Assembly: GCA_020723785.1 (NCBI GenBank)
Contig: DYIH01000095.1
Coordinates: forward strand, 1-6,403
Length of the DNA stretch: 6,403 nucleotides
Reading direction: 5' to 3'
DNA from: Thermaerobacter marianensis
GTDB taxonomy: Bacteria; Bacillota; Sulfobacillia; DYIH01
A program made the position numbers and the translations under genes. The notes under the pieces are model-generated. The model was not told the DNA's origin. It saw only the letters and a list, made by a program, of their open reading frames with translations, and made no database searches. This document shows positions 1 through 5,662 of the stretch, one piece after another (within the stretch, counting starts at the first letter, position 1; each line of letters begins with the position of its first letter).

Positions 1-855
1 GGCCACGTCCCGCACGCGGGCCACGTTGTCCGGGCTGTGCGGCATGGCGATCAGCGGCTCCAACGTACCGAGGTCGATCTCCACGATCTCGTCGTAGGTT
101 GCATCGGGATCCGGCCCCAGGGGCCGCCAGGCATCCTCCCGCCCCTGGGCGCGCAGGTAGGCCCGCGTCACCTCGTCGCTGGGGAAGATGGAAGTGGTCG
201 CGCCCAGTTCCGCTCCCATGTTGGTGATCGTGGCCCGCTCGGGCACGGTCAGGCCGGCGACGCCCCCGCCGGTGTACTCGAAGACCCTGCCGACGCCGCC
301 CTTGACGCTCAACCGGCGCAAGAGTTCCAGGATGATGTCCTTGGCCGACACCCAGGGCCGCAGCCGGCCCGTGAGGCGGACGCCGACCACCTTGGGCATG
401 GCCAGGTAGAACGGGCCGCCGCCCATGGCCACGGCCACGTCCAGGCCGCCGGCGCCGATGGCGATCATGCCCATCCCGCCGGCCGTCGGCGTGTGACTAT
501 CCGACCCCAGCAGGGTGTCTCCGGGCACGGCGAACCGCTCCAGGTGGACCTGGTGGCAGATGCCGTTCCCCGGACGGGAGAAGTGGATGCCGTACTTGGC
601 GGCGATCGTCTGGAGGAAGAGGTGGTCGTCGGCGTTCTCGTAGCCGGTCTGGAGCATGTTGTGATCGACGTAACTGACGGAGAGCTTGGTCTTCACCCGC
701 GGCACGCCCATGGCCTCGAACTGCAGGTAGGCCATGGTGCCGGTGGCGTCCTGGGTCAGCGTCTGGTCGATGCGGATGGCGATCTCCTCGCCGGCCTTCA
801 TCTCGCCGGAAACCAGGTGCGCGGCTAGGATCTTCCGTGTCAGGTTTATGCCCAA
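1..855 (-). CDS. Aconitate hydratase, N-terminal 285 codons (runs off left edge)
   Basis: This is a cytoplasmic TCA-cycle enzyme that interconverts citrate and isocitrate through cis-aconitate, using a [4Fe-4S] cluster. The reading frame is open from 855 to the window edge. It opens MGINLTRKILAAHL and carries the family motifs DQTLTQD (residues 30-36), VDHN (63-66) and GSDSHTPTAGG (117-127), followed by RATITNMGAELGATTS (207-222). The Asp-His and Asp-Ser-His residues in these motifs correspond to active-site residues of characterised aconitases. The cluster cysteines are expected further C-terminal, outside the window, so they cannot be checked. The sequence resembles the compact bacterial aconitase type of roughly 640 residues. 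The start is TTG at 855-853: it sits 9 nt after a perfect GGAGGAGG, and the family N-terminus begins exactly there. Isopropylmalate or homoaconitate dehydratase is the main alternative, but the motif wording favours aconitase. It lies 100 nt downstream of the helicase gene and may have its own promoter. Confidence 0.93.
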   Translation of the reverse strand, partial: MGINLTRKILAAHLVSGEMKAGEEIAIRIDQTLTQDATGTMAYLQFEAMGVPRVKTKLSVSYVDHNMLQTGYENADDHLFLQTIAAKYGIHFSRPGNGICHQVHLERFAVPGDTLLGSDSHTPTAGGMGMIAIGAGGLDVAVAMGGGPFYLAMPKVVGVRLTGRLRPWVSAKDIILELLRRLSVKGGVGRVFEYTGGGVAGLTVPERATITNMGAELGATTSIFPSDEVTRAYLRAQGREDAWRPLGPDPDATYDEIVEIDLGTLEPLIAMPHSPDNVARVRDVA

Positions 856-864
856 AGAGCGGCG

Positions 865-872
865 CCTCCTCC
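865..872 (-). promoter_or_regulatory. Ribosome binding site fixing the TTG start of the aconitase
   Basis: The minus strand reads GGAGGAGG here, 9 nt before the TTG at 855. No ATG or GTG in the same frame lies within a usable distance of this site, so it decides the unusual start codon. Confidence 0.85.
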
Positions 873-897
873 GTTTGCAGCACACGCATTCTTTTTA

Positions 898-927
898 AAT
901 ATACTGCAGATGCATAAAGGGATTCAA
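898..927 (-). promoter_or_regulatory. Candidate sigma-A promoter of the aconitase gene
   Basis: On the minus strand TTGAAT (927-922) is followed after 18 nt by TATATT (903-898). These match the TTGACA and TATAAT consensus in 4 and 5 of 6 positions. Transcription would start near 891 and give a leader of about 35 nt that includes the ribosome binding site. The stretch is clearly AT-rich against its GC-rich surroundings. I see no intrinsic terminator between the helicase stop and this site, so read-through from upstream is also possible. Confidence 0.55.
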
Positions 928-955
928 TGGATTTTTTGCGGCAGGCGCAGGAGCC

Positions 956-2347
956 TCAACGCTTGCCGCCCCTCCGCGCGTATGCCCTGGCGCCACCCCG
1001 GCGCCTCGCCCCGGCCCCGGGCCTTTCGTCGGTCCCAACGGACGACAGTTCCGCCGGCCCCTCCGCCGCGCTCTTGCCGGCCAACTGGAGCGCCGCGGCG
1101 ACCAGGGTGACAGAGTCGTACTGTTCCAGCAAATCCTCGGCCAGGGCGATGTGCCCGACGAAGCCGCCGGTCCGGACCACGTCCAGCAGCCTGTCCACCG
1201 CCAGACGCTGGCGCCCTTCCACCGCCTGGGCCTGGGTGGGCACCCGCCTCCGCTGCATGCGGACGTTGGTCATCTGCTCGATCGTCTTCAGCAGCCGGAT
1301 TTCCCGCGGGGTCACGAAGGTTGCCGCCACCCCCGCCCGGCCGGCGCGCCCGGTCCGGCCGATGCGGTGCACGTAGCCTTCCGCGTCTTGGGGGATGTCG
1401 AAGTTGTACACGTGGGTGATCCCCGAGACGTCCAGTCCACGGGCCGCCACGTCGGTGGCCACCAGGAGGTTGACGCGCCCCTCCCGGAAGCGCCGCATCG
1501 TCGCCTCCCGCACCTTCTGGCTCTTGTCGCCGTGGAGGCCGTCGGCCTCGTACCCGCGCCGCTGCAGCACGTCGGTCAGCTCGTCCACCCGGCTCTTGGT
1601 CCGCACGAAGATCAGGGCCAATTCGGGGTTGTCGATGTCCAGCAGGCGCGTCAGCACGTCGGCCTTCTCCCGCTCGCTCACCTCGTAATAGACCTGCTCG
1701 ATGGAGGGCGCCGTCACCGTCGCCCGGTCGATGGCCACGAACTCGGGATTTTTGAGGAAGCGGCGGGCGAGCCCCTGGATCGGCGCCGGCATCGTCGCCG
1801 AGAAGAGGAGCGTCTGGCTCTCGCGGGGCACCGCGCGGAGGATGGCTTCGATATCCTCCAGGAACCCCATGTCCAGCATCTCGTCGGCCTCGTCGAGGAC
1901 GACCACCCGCGTCTGATCCAGGCGCATGGTCCCGCGCTGGACGTGGTCGAGCAGGCGACCGGGCGTGCCGCAGATGACGTGCGGGTGGTGGGCGAGGGCG
2001 CGGAACTGACGGTCGATGGCCTGCCCCCCGTAGATCGGCAACACCCGCACCCCGCGGTACCGGCCCAGGCGGCTGAGGGCGTCGGAGGCCTGCACGGCCA
2101 GTTCCCGGGTGGGAACGACAATCAGGGCTTGGATCTCCATCCGTTTGGGATTGATCCGTTCAAGGATGGGAATCCCGAAGGCGGCCGTCTTGCCCGTCCC
2201 CGTCTGGGCCTGGCCGACCAGGTCACGCCCCTGCAGCACGATCGGGATGGCCCTGGCCTGGATCGGGGTCGCTTCCTCGAAGCCCATGGCCGTGATCGCC
2301 TTGAGCATCGGCTCACTGAGACCCATTTCTTCAAAACTCGCGCCCAT
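956..2347 (-). CDS. DEAD-box ATP-dependent RNA helicase (CshA-like)
   Basis: A 463-residue cytoplasmic RNA helicase that unwinds short RNA duplexes with ATP; relatives act in cold adaptation, ribosome assembly and mRNA decay. All family motifs are intact: Q motif GFEEATPIQ (22-30), Walker A AQTGTGKT (47-54), Ia PTRELA (79-84), Ib TPGR (128-131), DEAD (152-155), SAT (184-186), IV LIFVRTK (245-251), V ATDVAARGLD (297-306) and VI HRIGRTGR (327-334). The C-terminus (about 365-463) ends in an Arg/Gly-rich basic tail from about 441, likely for RNA contact. ATG at 2347 is chosen because AAAGGAGGTT (2361-2352) lies just ahead. The frame stays open 46 codons further upstream, but those codons overlap the toxin gene and do not look like helicase sequence. 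It begins 34 nt after the PIN toxin stop with no terminator between, so co-transcription is likely. Family assignment is firm; the CshA label is a similarity judgement. Confidence 0.95.
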   Translation of the reverse strand: MGASFEEMGLSEPMLKAITAMGFEEATPIQARAIPIVLQGRDLVGQAQTGTGKTAAFGIPILERINPKRMEIQALIVVPTRELAVQASDALSRLGRYRGVRVLPIYGGQAIDRQFRALAHHPHVICGTPGRLLDHVQRGTMRLDQTRVVVLDEADEMLDMGFLEDIEAILRAVPRESQTLLFSATMPAPIQGLARRFLKNPEFVAIDRATVTAPSIEQVYYEVSEREKADVLTRLLDIDNPELALIFVRTKSRVDELTDVLQRRGYEADGLHGDKSQKVREATMRRFREGRVNLLVATDVAARGLDVSGITHVYNFDIPQDAEGYVHRIGRTGRAGRAGVAATFVTPREIRLLKTIEQMTNVRMQRRRVPTQAQAVEGRQRLAVDRLLDVVRTGGFVGHIALAEDLLEQYDSVTLVAAALQLAGKSAAEGPAELSSVGTDERPGAGARRRGGARAYARRGGKR

Positions 2348-2381
2348 GGGGAACCTCCTTTCATGACGTCGAGATGCCGTC

Positions 2382-2822
2382 TCATCGGTCACCCGCTCCT
2401 CGAGTTTCATCGAACTGCTGGAGCCAGGCGGCTGCCTTGAGAATCCGGATGCCGTGAAACGTCCCCAAGTTGAGAAGGTGGGCATCCCCCGTCACAATCC
2501 GGTCCGCACCACAGGCCAGGGCGCAGGCCAGCACCCGGTCGTCAGCCGGGTCTTCCTGGATCACCCGCACCACCGGAAGTTCAGACGGGAAGCAGCCGAC
2601 GCGGAGAATATCCTGGATCATCACCTGCTGGTCCTGAACGGAAAAACCCAACTTGGGATAGCTCATCACCCGGATCAATTCATCAACCAGCGGGATGGAG
2701 ATGCAGAGCTGGATCACCCCCGCCAGGCAGGAACGGTACAGCCGGCGCTCCGGGCCATTCCAACCCAACGCCGAGACGAGGACGTTCGTATCCAGAACTA
2801 CCCGCGGTTTTCCCGCGCCCAC
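2382..2822 (-). CDS. PIN-domain toxin-like ribonuclease (toxin of an AbrB/PIN pair)
   Basis: A 146-residue PIN-domain protein. Such proteins are Mg-dependent endoribonucleases, and in toxin-antitoxin pairs they cut RNA to slow growth. The acidic catalytic set is visible: D11 in VVLDTNVLVSAL, E48 in LVDELIRVM, D94/D95 in EDPADDRVLACAL, and D113 in IVTGDAHLL. This order and spacing match the PIN family often annotated as 'putative toxin component, PIN family', and the length is normal. The start is GTG at 2822, 7 nt after GAGGAGG (2836-2830). It overlaps the upstream antitoxin gene by 25 nt, which suggests translational coupling. The only likely upstream partner is the AbrB-like gene, and the helicase follows immediately. 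No catalytic residue appears to be lost, so it is probably active when free. The target RNA cannot be read from the sequence. Confidence 0.88.
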   Translation of the reverse strand: MGAGKPRVVLDTNVLVSALGWNGPERRLYRSCLAGVIQLCISIPLVDELIRVMSYPKLGFSVQDQQVMIQDILRVGCFPSELPVVRVIQEDPADDRVLACALACGADRIVTGDAHLLNLGTFHGIRILKAAAWLQQFDETRGAGDR

Positions 2823-3064
2823 CGAACCGCCTCCTCAACGGTTTCCGCGGTAACGCCCTGCTGCTTGAACCGCTCCTCGGTCCGGGCGGCCAGGTCATCG
2901 AACCGCTCAAGGGGTGCAATCAACGCCTTTTCGATACGAACCCCTTGCCCCTGCGGATACAGGAGGACGTATTCACCGTCGTGGAGCCCGATGGCTTCCC
3001 GCAGTTCCTTGGGGATCGTGATCTGACCTTTGCCGGTTACCTTTGCAACATATTGCATGGACAT
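2798..3064 (-). CDS. AbrB/SpoVT/MazE-type antitoxin
   Basis: An 88-residue DNA-binding protein expected to neutralise the overlapping PIN toxin and to repress their common promoter. Residues 4-48 form a swapped-hairpin AbrB domain, with the characteristic VTGKGQITIPKELREAIGL followed by DGEYVLLYPQGQGVRIEK. Residues 50-88 are charged and helix-prone (PLERFDDLAARTEERFKQQG), as expected for the toxin-binding tail of this antitoxin class. ATG at 3064 is chosen because AAGGGGGTG (3081-3073), one base from the ideal site, lies 8 nt upstream; a second ATG two codons later is poorly spaced. Its 3' end overlaps the toxin start by 25 nt. It is the first gene of the likely antitoxin-toxin-helicase unit and has a promoter-like region 40-50 nt upstream. 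Confidence 0.9.
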   Translation of the reverse strand: MSMQYVAKVTGKGQITIPKELREAIGLHDGEYVLLYPQGQGVRIEKALIAPLERFDDLAARTEERFKQQGVTAETVEEAVRWARENRG

Positions 3065-3101
3065 AAAGTAAGCACCCCCTTACATTCCTCGCTTCAACTC
3101 T

Positions 3102-3112
3102 ATTATATTATA
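3102..3112 (-). promoter_or_regulatory. Candidate promoter of the antitoxin-toxin(-helicase) unit
   Basis: The minus strand reads TATAATATAAT, two perfect TATAAT boxes overlapping by one base (3112-3107 and 3107-3102). No good -35 hexamer is present; the best, GTGATG at 17 nt from the second box, matches TTGACA in only 3 of 6 positions. Weak -35 boxes suit an autoregulated toxin-antitoxin promoter, and AbrB-type proteins favour AT-rich DNA, so the operator may overlap this tract. The 5' leader would be about 30-35 nt. Confidence 0.5.
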
Positions 3113-3254
3113 CACCAGTCGGCCCATCACGATCTCCCCGGCTGATGACCTCGACGAGCGCCGCCGGACGGTCGTCGCCCGGCGTCCGCTGGCCGCTCTG
3201 CCGCGGATTCGCCATGCATAGGGACCGGTCCTGCGCTGCATTCTAACGGTACGG
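3113..3254 (+). other. Intergenic region upstream of the membrane-protein gene
   Basis: This GC-rich stretch separates the divergent antitoxin and membrane-protein genes. I see no convincing coding frame and no clear sigma-A promoter on the plus strand. It holds a 10-bp perfect palindrome GGACCGGTCC (3222-3231) and an imperfect CGGACG...CGTCCG inverted repeat around 3172-3195. Either could be an operator or RNA structure; neither matches a binding site I recognise. Confidence 0.4.
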
Positions 3255-3256
3255 AA

Positions 3257-3263
3257 AGGAGGG
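3257..3263 (+). promoter_or_regulatory. Ribosome binding site pointing to a CTG start
   Basis: The plus strand reads AGGAGGG here (preceded by AA), an almost ideal Shine-Dalgarno sequence. Six nt later comes CTG at 3270, in frame with the membrane protein. The first ATG/GTG/TTG in that frame is GTG at 3306, which is 42 nt away and lacks its own ribosome binding site. Confidence 0.7.
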
Positions 3264-3269
3264 ATCTCT

Positions 3270-3707
3270 CTGCAGACGCGAACCGTTTCCTGGTCGTCGG
3301 CGCTGGTGGCTTCGATGGTGGCGGGTGTGGTGACGGTGACCTTTTTCTATGCGGCGGCGCCCGTCTTCGGAGTGCGGGCGGGCAACTACGCCCCCCTCCT
3401 GGCGCGCGGCCTCGGCATCGAAGCACGCGCCACGCCGGCCCTCGCCCTCGGCATCGTGGCGCTCTTGGTCGTGGCGGTCGCGTGGGGCCTGCTCTACGCG
3501 GCGATTCGCGGCAGCATCCCCGGCCCGGACTGGGCGGTCGGCCTCGGCTTCGGGCTGGCCGTCTGGCTGGTGGGCCGCTACCTGCTCCTGCCCGTCATCG
3601 GCATCCCGGCAACGACCGGTAGCGTGGTCCTCTCCCTGGCCGAGAACCTGGTCTTCGGGCTGGTCCTGGGGCTCCTGACGCCGCGCATCCGATTCAAGTC
3701 GGTGTAG
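3270..3707 (+). CDS. Small four-helix integral membrane protein, unknown function
   Basis: I do not recognise this gene with certainty. With the CTG start it encodes 145 residues: a short polar N-terminus (QTRTVSWSS), then four hydrophobic segments at roughly 11-33, 56-79, 88-111 and 116-137, and a basic tail (PRIRFKSV). The positive ends after segment 4 and after segment 2 suggest that loops carrying them face the cytoplasm. It is rich in Gly, Ala, Leu and Val with no obvious catalytic or metal-binding motif. It loosely resembles small uncharacterised four-helix membrane families such as DUF6789/DUF1440-like proteins, but that is a guess. The start at 3270 follows from the spacing to AGGAGGG; GTG at 3306 or ATG at 3315 would cut into the first membrane segment. 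It is the only plus-strand gene in the window and converges on the capA-like gene. Confidence 0.75.
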   Translation: MQTRTVSWSSALVASMVAGVVTVTFFYAAAPVFGVRAGNYAPLLARGLGIEARATPALALGIVALLVVAVAWGLLYAAIRGSIPGPDWAVGLGFGLAVWLVGRYLLLPVIGIPATTGSVVLSLAENLVFGLVLGLLTPRIRFKSV

Positions 3708-3759
3708 ACGAGCCCACGGGATAACCGGCACCGAGTCGGGCAGGAGCCGGCGCCGGCCG
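3708..3759. other. Short gap between convergent genes with a GC palindrome
   Basis: The 52-nt gap contains the perfect palindrome GCCGGCGCCGGC (3746-3757) and a CCGGC...GCCGG inverted repeat (3725-3750). Neither is followed by a T tract on either strand, so a bidirectional terminator role is possible but not supported. Confidence 0.3.
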
Positions 3760-4860
3760 TCAATCCCGCCCCAGACCGGCCGAAATCCGCGCCATCTTAT
3801 CCAGGAGCGGCCGCGCCGCCTCCCCCTCGAGGATGCGGGGCTGACAGGCGTCGATGATCACCGGCACGACCTCGTATCCCGCCACACCCTGCCGCGTGAG
3901 GCGCACTTCCAGGATCATGCTCTCCCGGGTCAACGGCTTCTTCTGGTCCATGACGAAGTTGCCCAGGCTGTAGGCGATCAATCCTTTCTCATAGCGCTCG
4001 ATACCCTGAATGGCGTGGGGGTGGAAGCCGAGCACCAGGTCGGCCCCCAGGTCGATGGCTCGATGGGCCAGGCGCCGCTGGGCCTCGTTGGGGTGGTTGA
4101 CATACTCCTCACCCCAGTGGAAGGCCACCGCCACCACGTCCGCGGACCGGCGGGCCGACGCGATGTCCTCGGCCAGCCAGGCGTCGCGGACGGGCGCGAC
4201 ACCAGGGCGGGAGGCGGTCGCCGCGAAGCTCCGCCGGTAGTTCCAATCCCAGAACAGGTCGGCAAACTGACTGTACCCCAGGAAGGCGACCTTGACGCCG
4301 CGGACGTCCACCACCAGAGGACGGCGGGCGGCGGCCAGGTCTTCGCCGCCGCCGGTGACGCCGATGCCGTTCTTCCGCAGGATTTCCATGGTTTCGAGGA
4401 AGTTTTCGGTATCGTAGTCGAAGATGTGGTTGTTGGCCACCGTGACGCCGTCGATGCCGGCGTAGACCAAGCCGGCGACCGCCTCGGGACGAGCGCGGAA
4501 CCAGATGCCCTTGCCGGGTATCGCCTTCCCCTTCACGCCCAGCGGGGACTCCAGGTTGGCGAACGTGTAGTCGGCGGCCCTCAGACGCGGGGCGACGGCG
4601 GCGAAGGGGTATTCCACGCCGTGCTGCGCGATGGCCCTGGCCACGCCCCGGGCCAGCATGACGTCACCGACGACGGCCAGGAGGATGGGGCCCTCATCGG
4701 ATCGTTGATCCGGCTGGGTAAAAGTGAGGGCCCCGTCATCGACCGGGGATGTCGGCGTGGCCGCTGCGGGGACGGCTCCGTTCCCGCCACACCCGGCGGC
4801 GAGCAGCGCGGTAGCGATAAGGCTGATCCCTATGCGGGCCGGTCTTCGGATTGCGTCCAT
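3760..4860 (-). CDS. CapA-family (PGA_cap) metallophosphatase-like lipoprotein
   Basis: A 366-residue exported protein of the CapA family, which has a calcineurin-like metallophosphatase fold. The founding member takes part in poly-gamma-glutamate capsule synthesis, but most members are of unknown substrate. The N-terminus has basic residues (RRPARI), a hydrophobic stretch and a lipobox LLAAGC with Cys24, so the mature protein should be lipid-anchored outside the membrane. A low-complexity linker (about 25-57) precedes the domain. Fold motifs are in order: GDVMLARG (65-72), NLESPL (102-107), ANNHIFDYD (142-150), GGGED (170-174), FHWGEEY (247-253), HPHAIQG (280-286) and YSLGNFVMDQ (297-306). 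ATG at 4860 follows GAAGGGG (4874-4868) by 7 nt. It lies 102 nt after the second ANTAR gene with no convincing terminator. No pgsB/pgsC partners are in the window, so a capsule role is not established. It is probably in the ANTAR-controlled transcript. Confidence 0.92.
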   Translation of the reverse strand: MDAIRRPARIGISLIATALLAAGCGGNGAVPAAATPTSPVDDGALTFTQPDQRSDEGPILLAVVGDVMLARGVARAIAQHGVEYPFAAVAPRLRAADYTFANLESPLGVKGKAIPGKGIWFRARPEAVAGLVYAGIDGVTVANNHIFDYDTENFLETMEILRKNGIGVTGGGEDLAAARRPLVVDVRGVKVAFLGYSQFADLFWDWNYRRSFAATASRPGVAPVRDAWLAEDIASARRSADVVAVAFHWGEEYVNHPNEAQRRLAHRAIDLGADLVLGFHPHAIQGIERYEKGLIAYSLGNFVMDQKKPLTRESMILEVRLTRQGVAGYEVVPVIIDACQPRILEGEAARPLLDKMARISAGLGRD

Positions 4861-4885
4861 GGCCGAACCCCTTCGCCACGGCCAC

Positions 4886-4915
4886 GGATTCTCCTCCGGG
4901 TGAGGCGCAAAATCC
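4886..4915 (-). promoter_or_regulatory. Hairpin in the leader between ANTAR gene and capA-like gene
   Basis: On the minus strand GGATTTT (4915-4909) pairs with AGAATCC (4892-4886) with one G-U pair. Inside, after a 3-nt bulge, CCTC (4905-4902) pairs with GAGG (4896-4893) around the loop ACCCG. No T tract follows, so it is not an intrinsic terminator. It hides a GGAGGAG purine run, but the true capA ribosome binding site lies outside it. An RNA-stability or processing role is possible. Confidence 0.35.
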
Positions 4916-4962
4916 GAAAGCCGGCTGATCCACCCCGTCAGGGTGCGGTGCCCCCGTTCCGA

Positions 4963-5535
4963 CTAATCGCGCCGGACACGCGCCAGCATGAGGATTCCCC
5001 TGGCGATCTCCGCCACGGGCCGCCCCTTCTCGGCGGCCTGCCTGACCAGGCGCCGCCGCGCCTCCTCCTCGGTGAGGCCCCACCGCTCCATGAGCACGCC
5101 CTTGGCCCGCTCCAGCAGCTTGCGGGTATCGATTTCCGATTCCAGGCGGCTGACCCTCTCCGCCAGCCGGCGCAACTCCCGGCTCCGATCGATACCCAGG
5201 CGCAGGACCGAGGCCATTTCCAGGGGGGACATCGACCCTGTCAGGCAGCCGGCGACCGGCGACCGGCTGGCCAGGGCCAGGCAGGCGGTATCCCGCCGCT
5301 CGACGATCCAAAAGACGGCCACGTCGAAGACGGCCAGTTTTGCCGTCAGATCCTGCTCATTCCGGTTCCGGAAGGGGAGGATGACGCCATCGACAGCGGG
5401 GTCGGGAAACCGATCCATCACATCAGGCCATCCGATAACCTCCGGCGCCCCGCCGGCGGCCTCGGACAGCCGGTGGAGCAGAGCCTCGGGGAGCTCGGCA
5501 TGGCCCTGAACCAACACGATATGCAGGGGTTGCAC
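4963..5535 (-). CDS. ANTAR-domain transcription antitermination regulator with pseudo-receiver (second)
   Basis: A 190-residue cytoplasmic RNA-binding regulator of the AmiR/NasT type. The C-terminal ANTAR domain (about 126-183) is clear: a coiled-coil-like helix (SRELRRLAERVSRLESEIDTRK), then LLERAKGVLMERWGLTEEEARRRLV and GRPVAEIARGIL. Such domains bind paired RNA hairpins and prevent terminator formation. Residues 1-115 look like a degenerate receiver: strand 1 (HIVLVQG) lacks the acidic pair, the phosphoacceptor position in VDGVILP is Pro54, and the usual Lys near the domain end is replaced in GCLTGSMSP. Phosphorylation is therefore unlikely. The start is GTG at 5535, with GAGGGG (5551-5546) 10 nt upstream, a mediocre site. 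I see no promoter in the 60 nt ahead, so expression should depend on read-through of the ANTAR-type terminator upstream. The capA-like gene follows. Confidence 0.93.
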   Translation of the reverse strand: MQPLHIVLVQGHAELPEALLHRLSEAAGGAPEVIGWPDVMDRFPDPAVDGVILPFRNRNEQDLTAKLAVFDVAVFWIVERRDTACLALASRSPVAGCLTGSMSPLEMASVLRLGIDRSRELRRLAERVSRLESEIDTRKLLERAKGVLMERWGLTEEEARRRLVRQAAEKGRPVAEIARGILMLARVRRD

Positions 5536-5577
5536 CCCCCATCATCCCCTCATCCCAACGGTCTTTGAGCCTGGGAA

Positions 5578-5662
5578 TGGCCGCCGGGGGAATAAAAAAG
5601 CAGGCCTCCCGGCGGGATCTTTGCGAACCCGGGCCGGAAGGCCCCATTGCCCCCGGCGGCCA
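5578..5662 (-). repeat. 13-nt inverted repeat spanning the terminator
   Basis: The minus strand carries TGGCCGCCGGGGG (5662-5650), which covers most of the P1 3' arm and the P2 5' arm. Its exact complement CCCCCGGCGGCCA lies at 5590-5578, just after the T tract. Once polymerase has passed the terminator the two could pair over 13 bp and disrupt both ANTAR hairpins. Confidence 0.7.
5591..5643 (-). terminator. Intrinsic terminator controlled by the ANTAR RNA element
   Basis: On the minus strand GGCCTTCCGG (5643-5634) pairs along its whole length with CCGGGAGGCC (5612-5603), 10 bp including one G-U. An inner GGG/CCC can extend the stem after a small bulge. Three nt later comes a run of six Ts (5599-5594). 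This is a textbook Rho-independent terminator lying after one ANTAR gene and before the next. Its 5' arm is shared with the second ANTAR hairpin, so the two cannot form together. Confidence 0.9.

Noticed and set aside
37..828. 263-codon plus-strand open frame at the left end
   Set aside because: It is antisense to the aconitase, whose conserved motifs are continuous through the same stretch.
929..960. Terminator after the helicase gene
   Set aside because: Only a 4-bp stem (AGGC/GCCT) can form on the minus strand and it is followed by an A run rather than a T run.
1151..2440. 429-codon plus-strand open frame antisense to the helicase
   Set aside because: It mirrors the codon bias of the intact DEAD-box gene on the other strand and has no recognisable motif.
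2348..2485. Helicase start upstream at 2485, adding 46 residues
   Set aside because: The extra residues overlap the PIN toxin gene, do not resemble helicase N-termini, and ATG at 2347 has an ideal ribosome binding site.
3746..3757. GCCGGCGCCGGC palindrome as a bidirectional terminator
   Set aside because: It leaves almost no loop and is not followed by a T run on either strand.
4931..4945. CACCC/GGGTG hairpin as a second ANTAR target before the capA-like gene
   Set aside because: Its minus-strand loop is five bases (TGACG), not a hexaloop with A1 and G4, and no partner hairpin or terminator accompanies it.
4015..5568. 517-codon plus-strand open frame antisense to the capA-like and second ANTAR genes
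   Set aside because: It is opposite two clearly recognised genes, has a composition typical of high-GC antisense frames (rich in Gly, Arg, Pro, His, Asp), and shows no domain motif.
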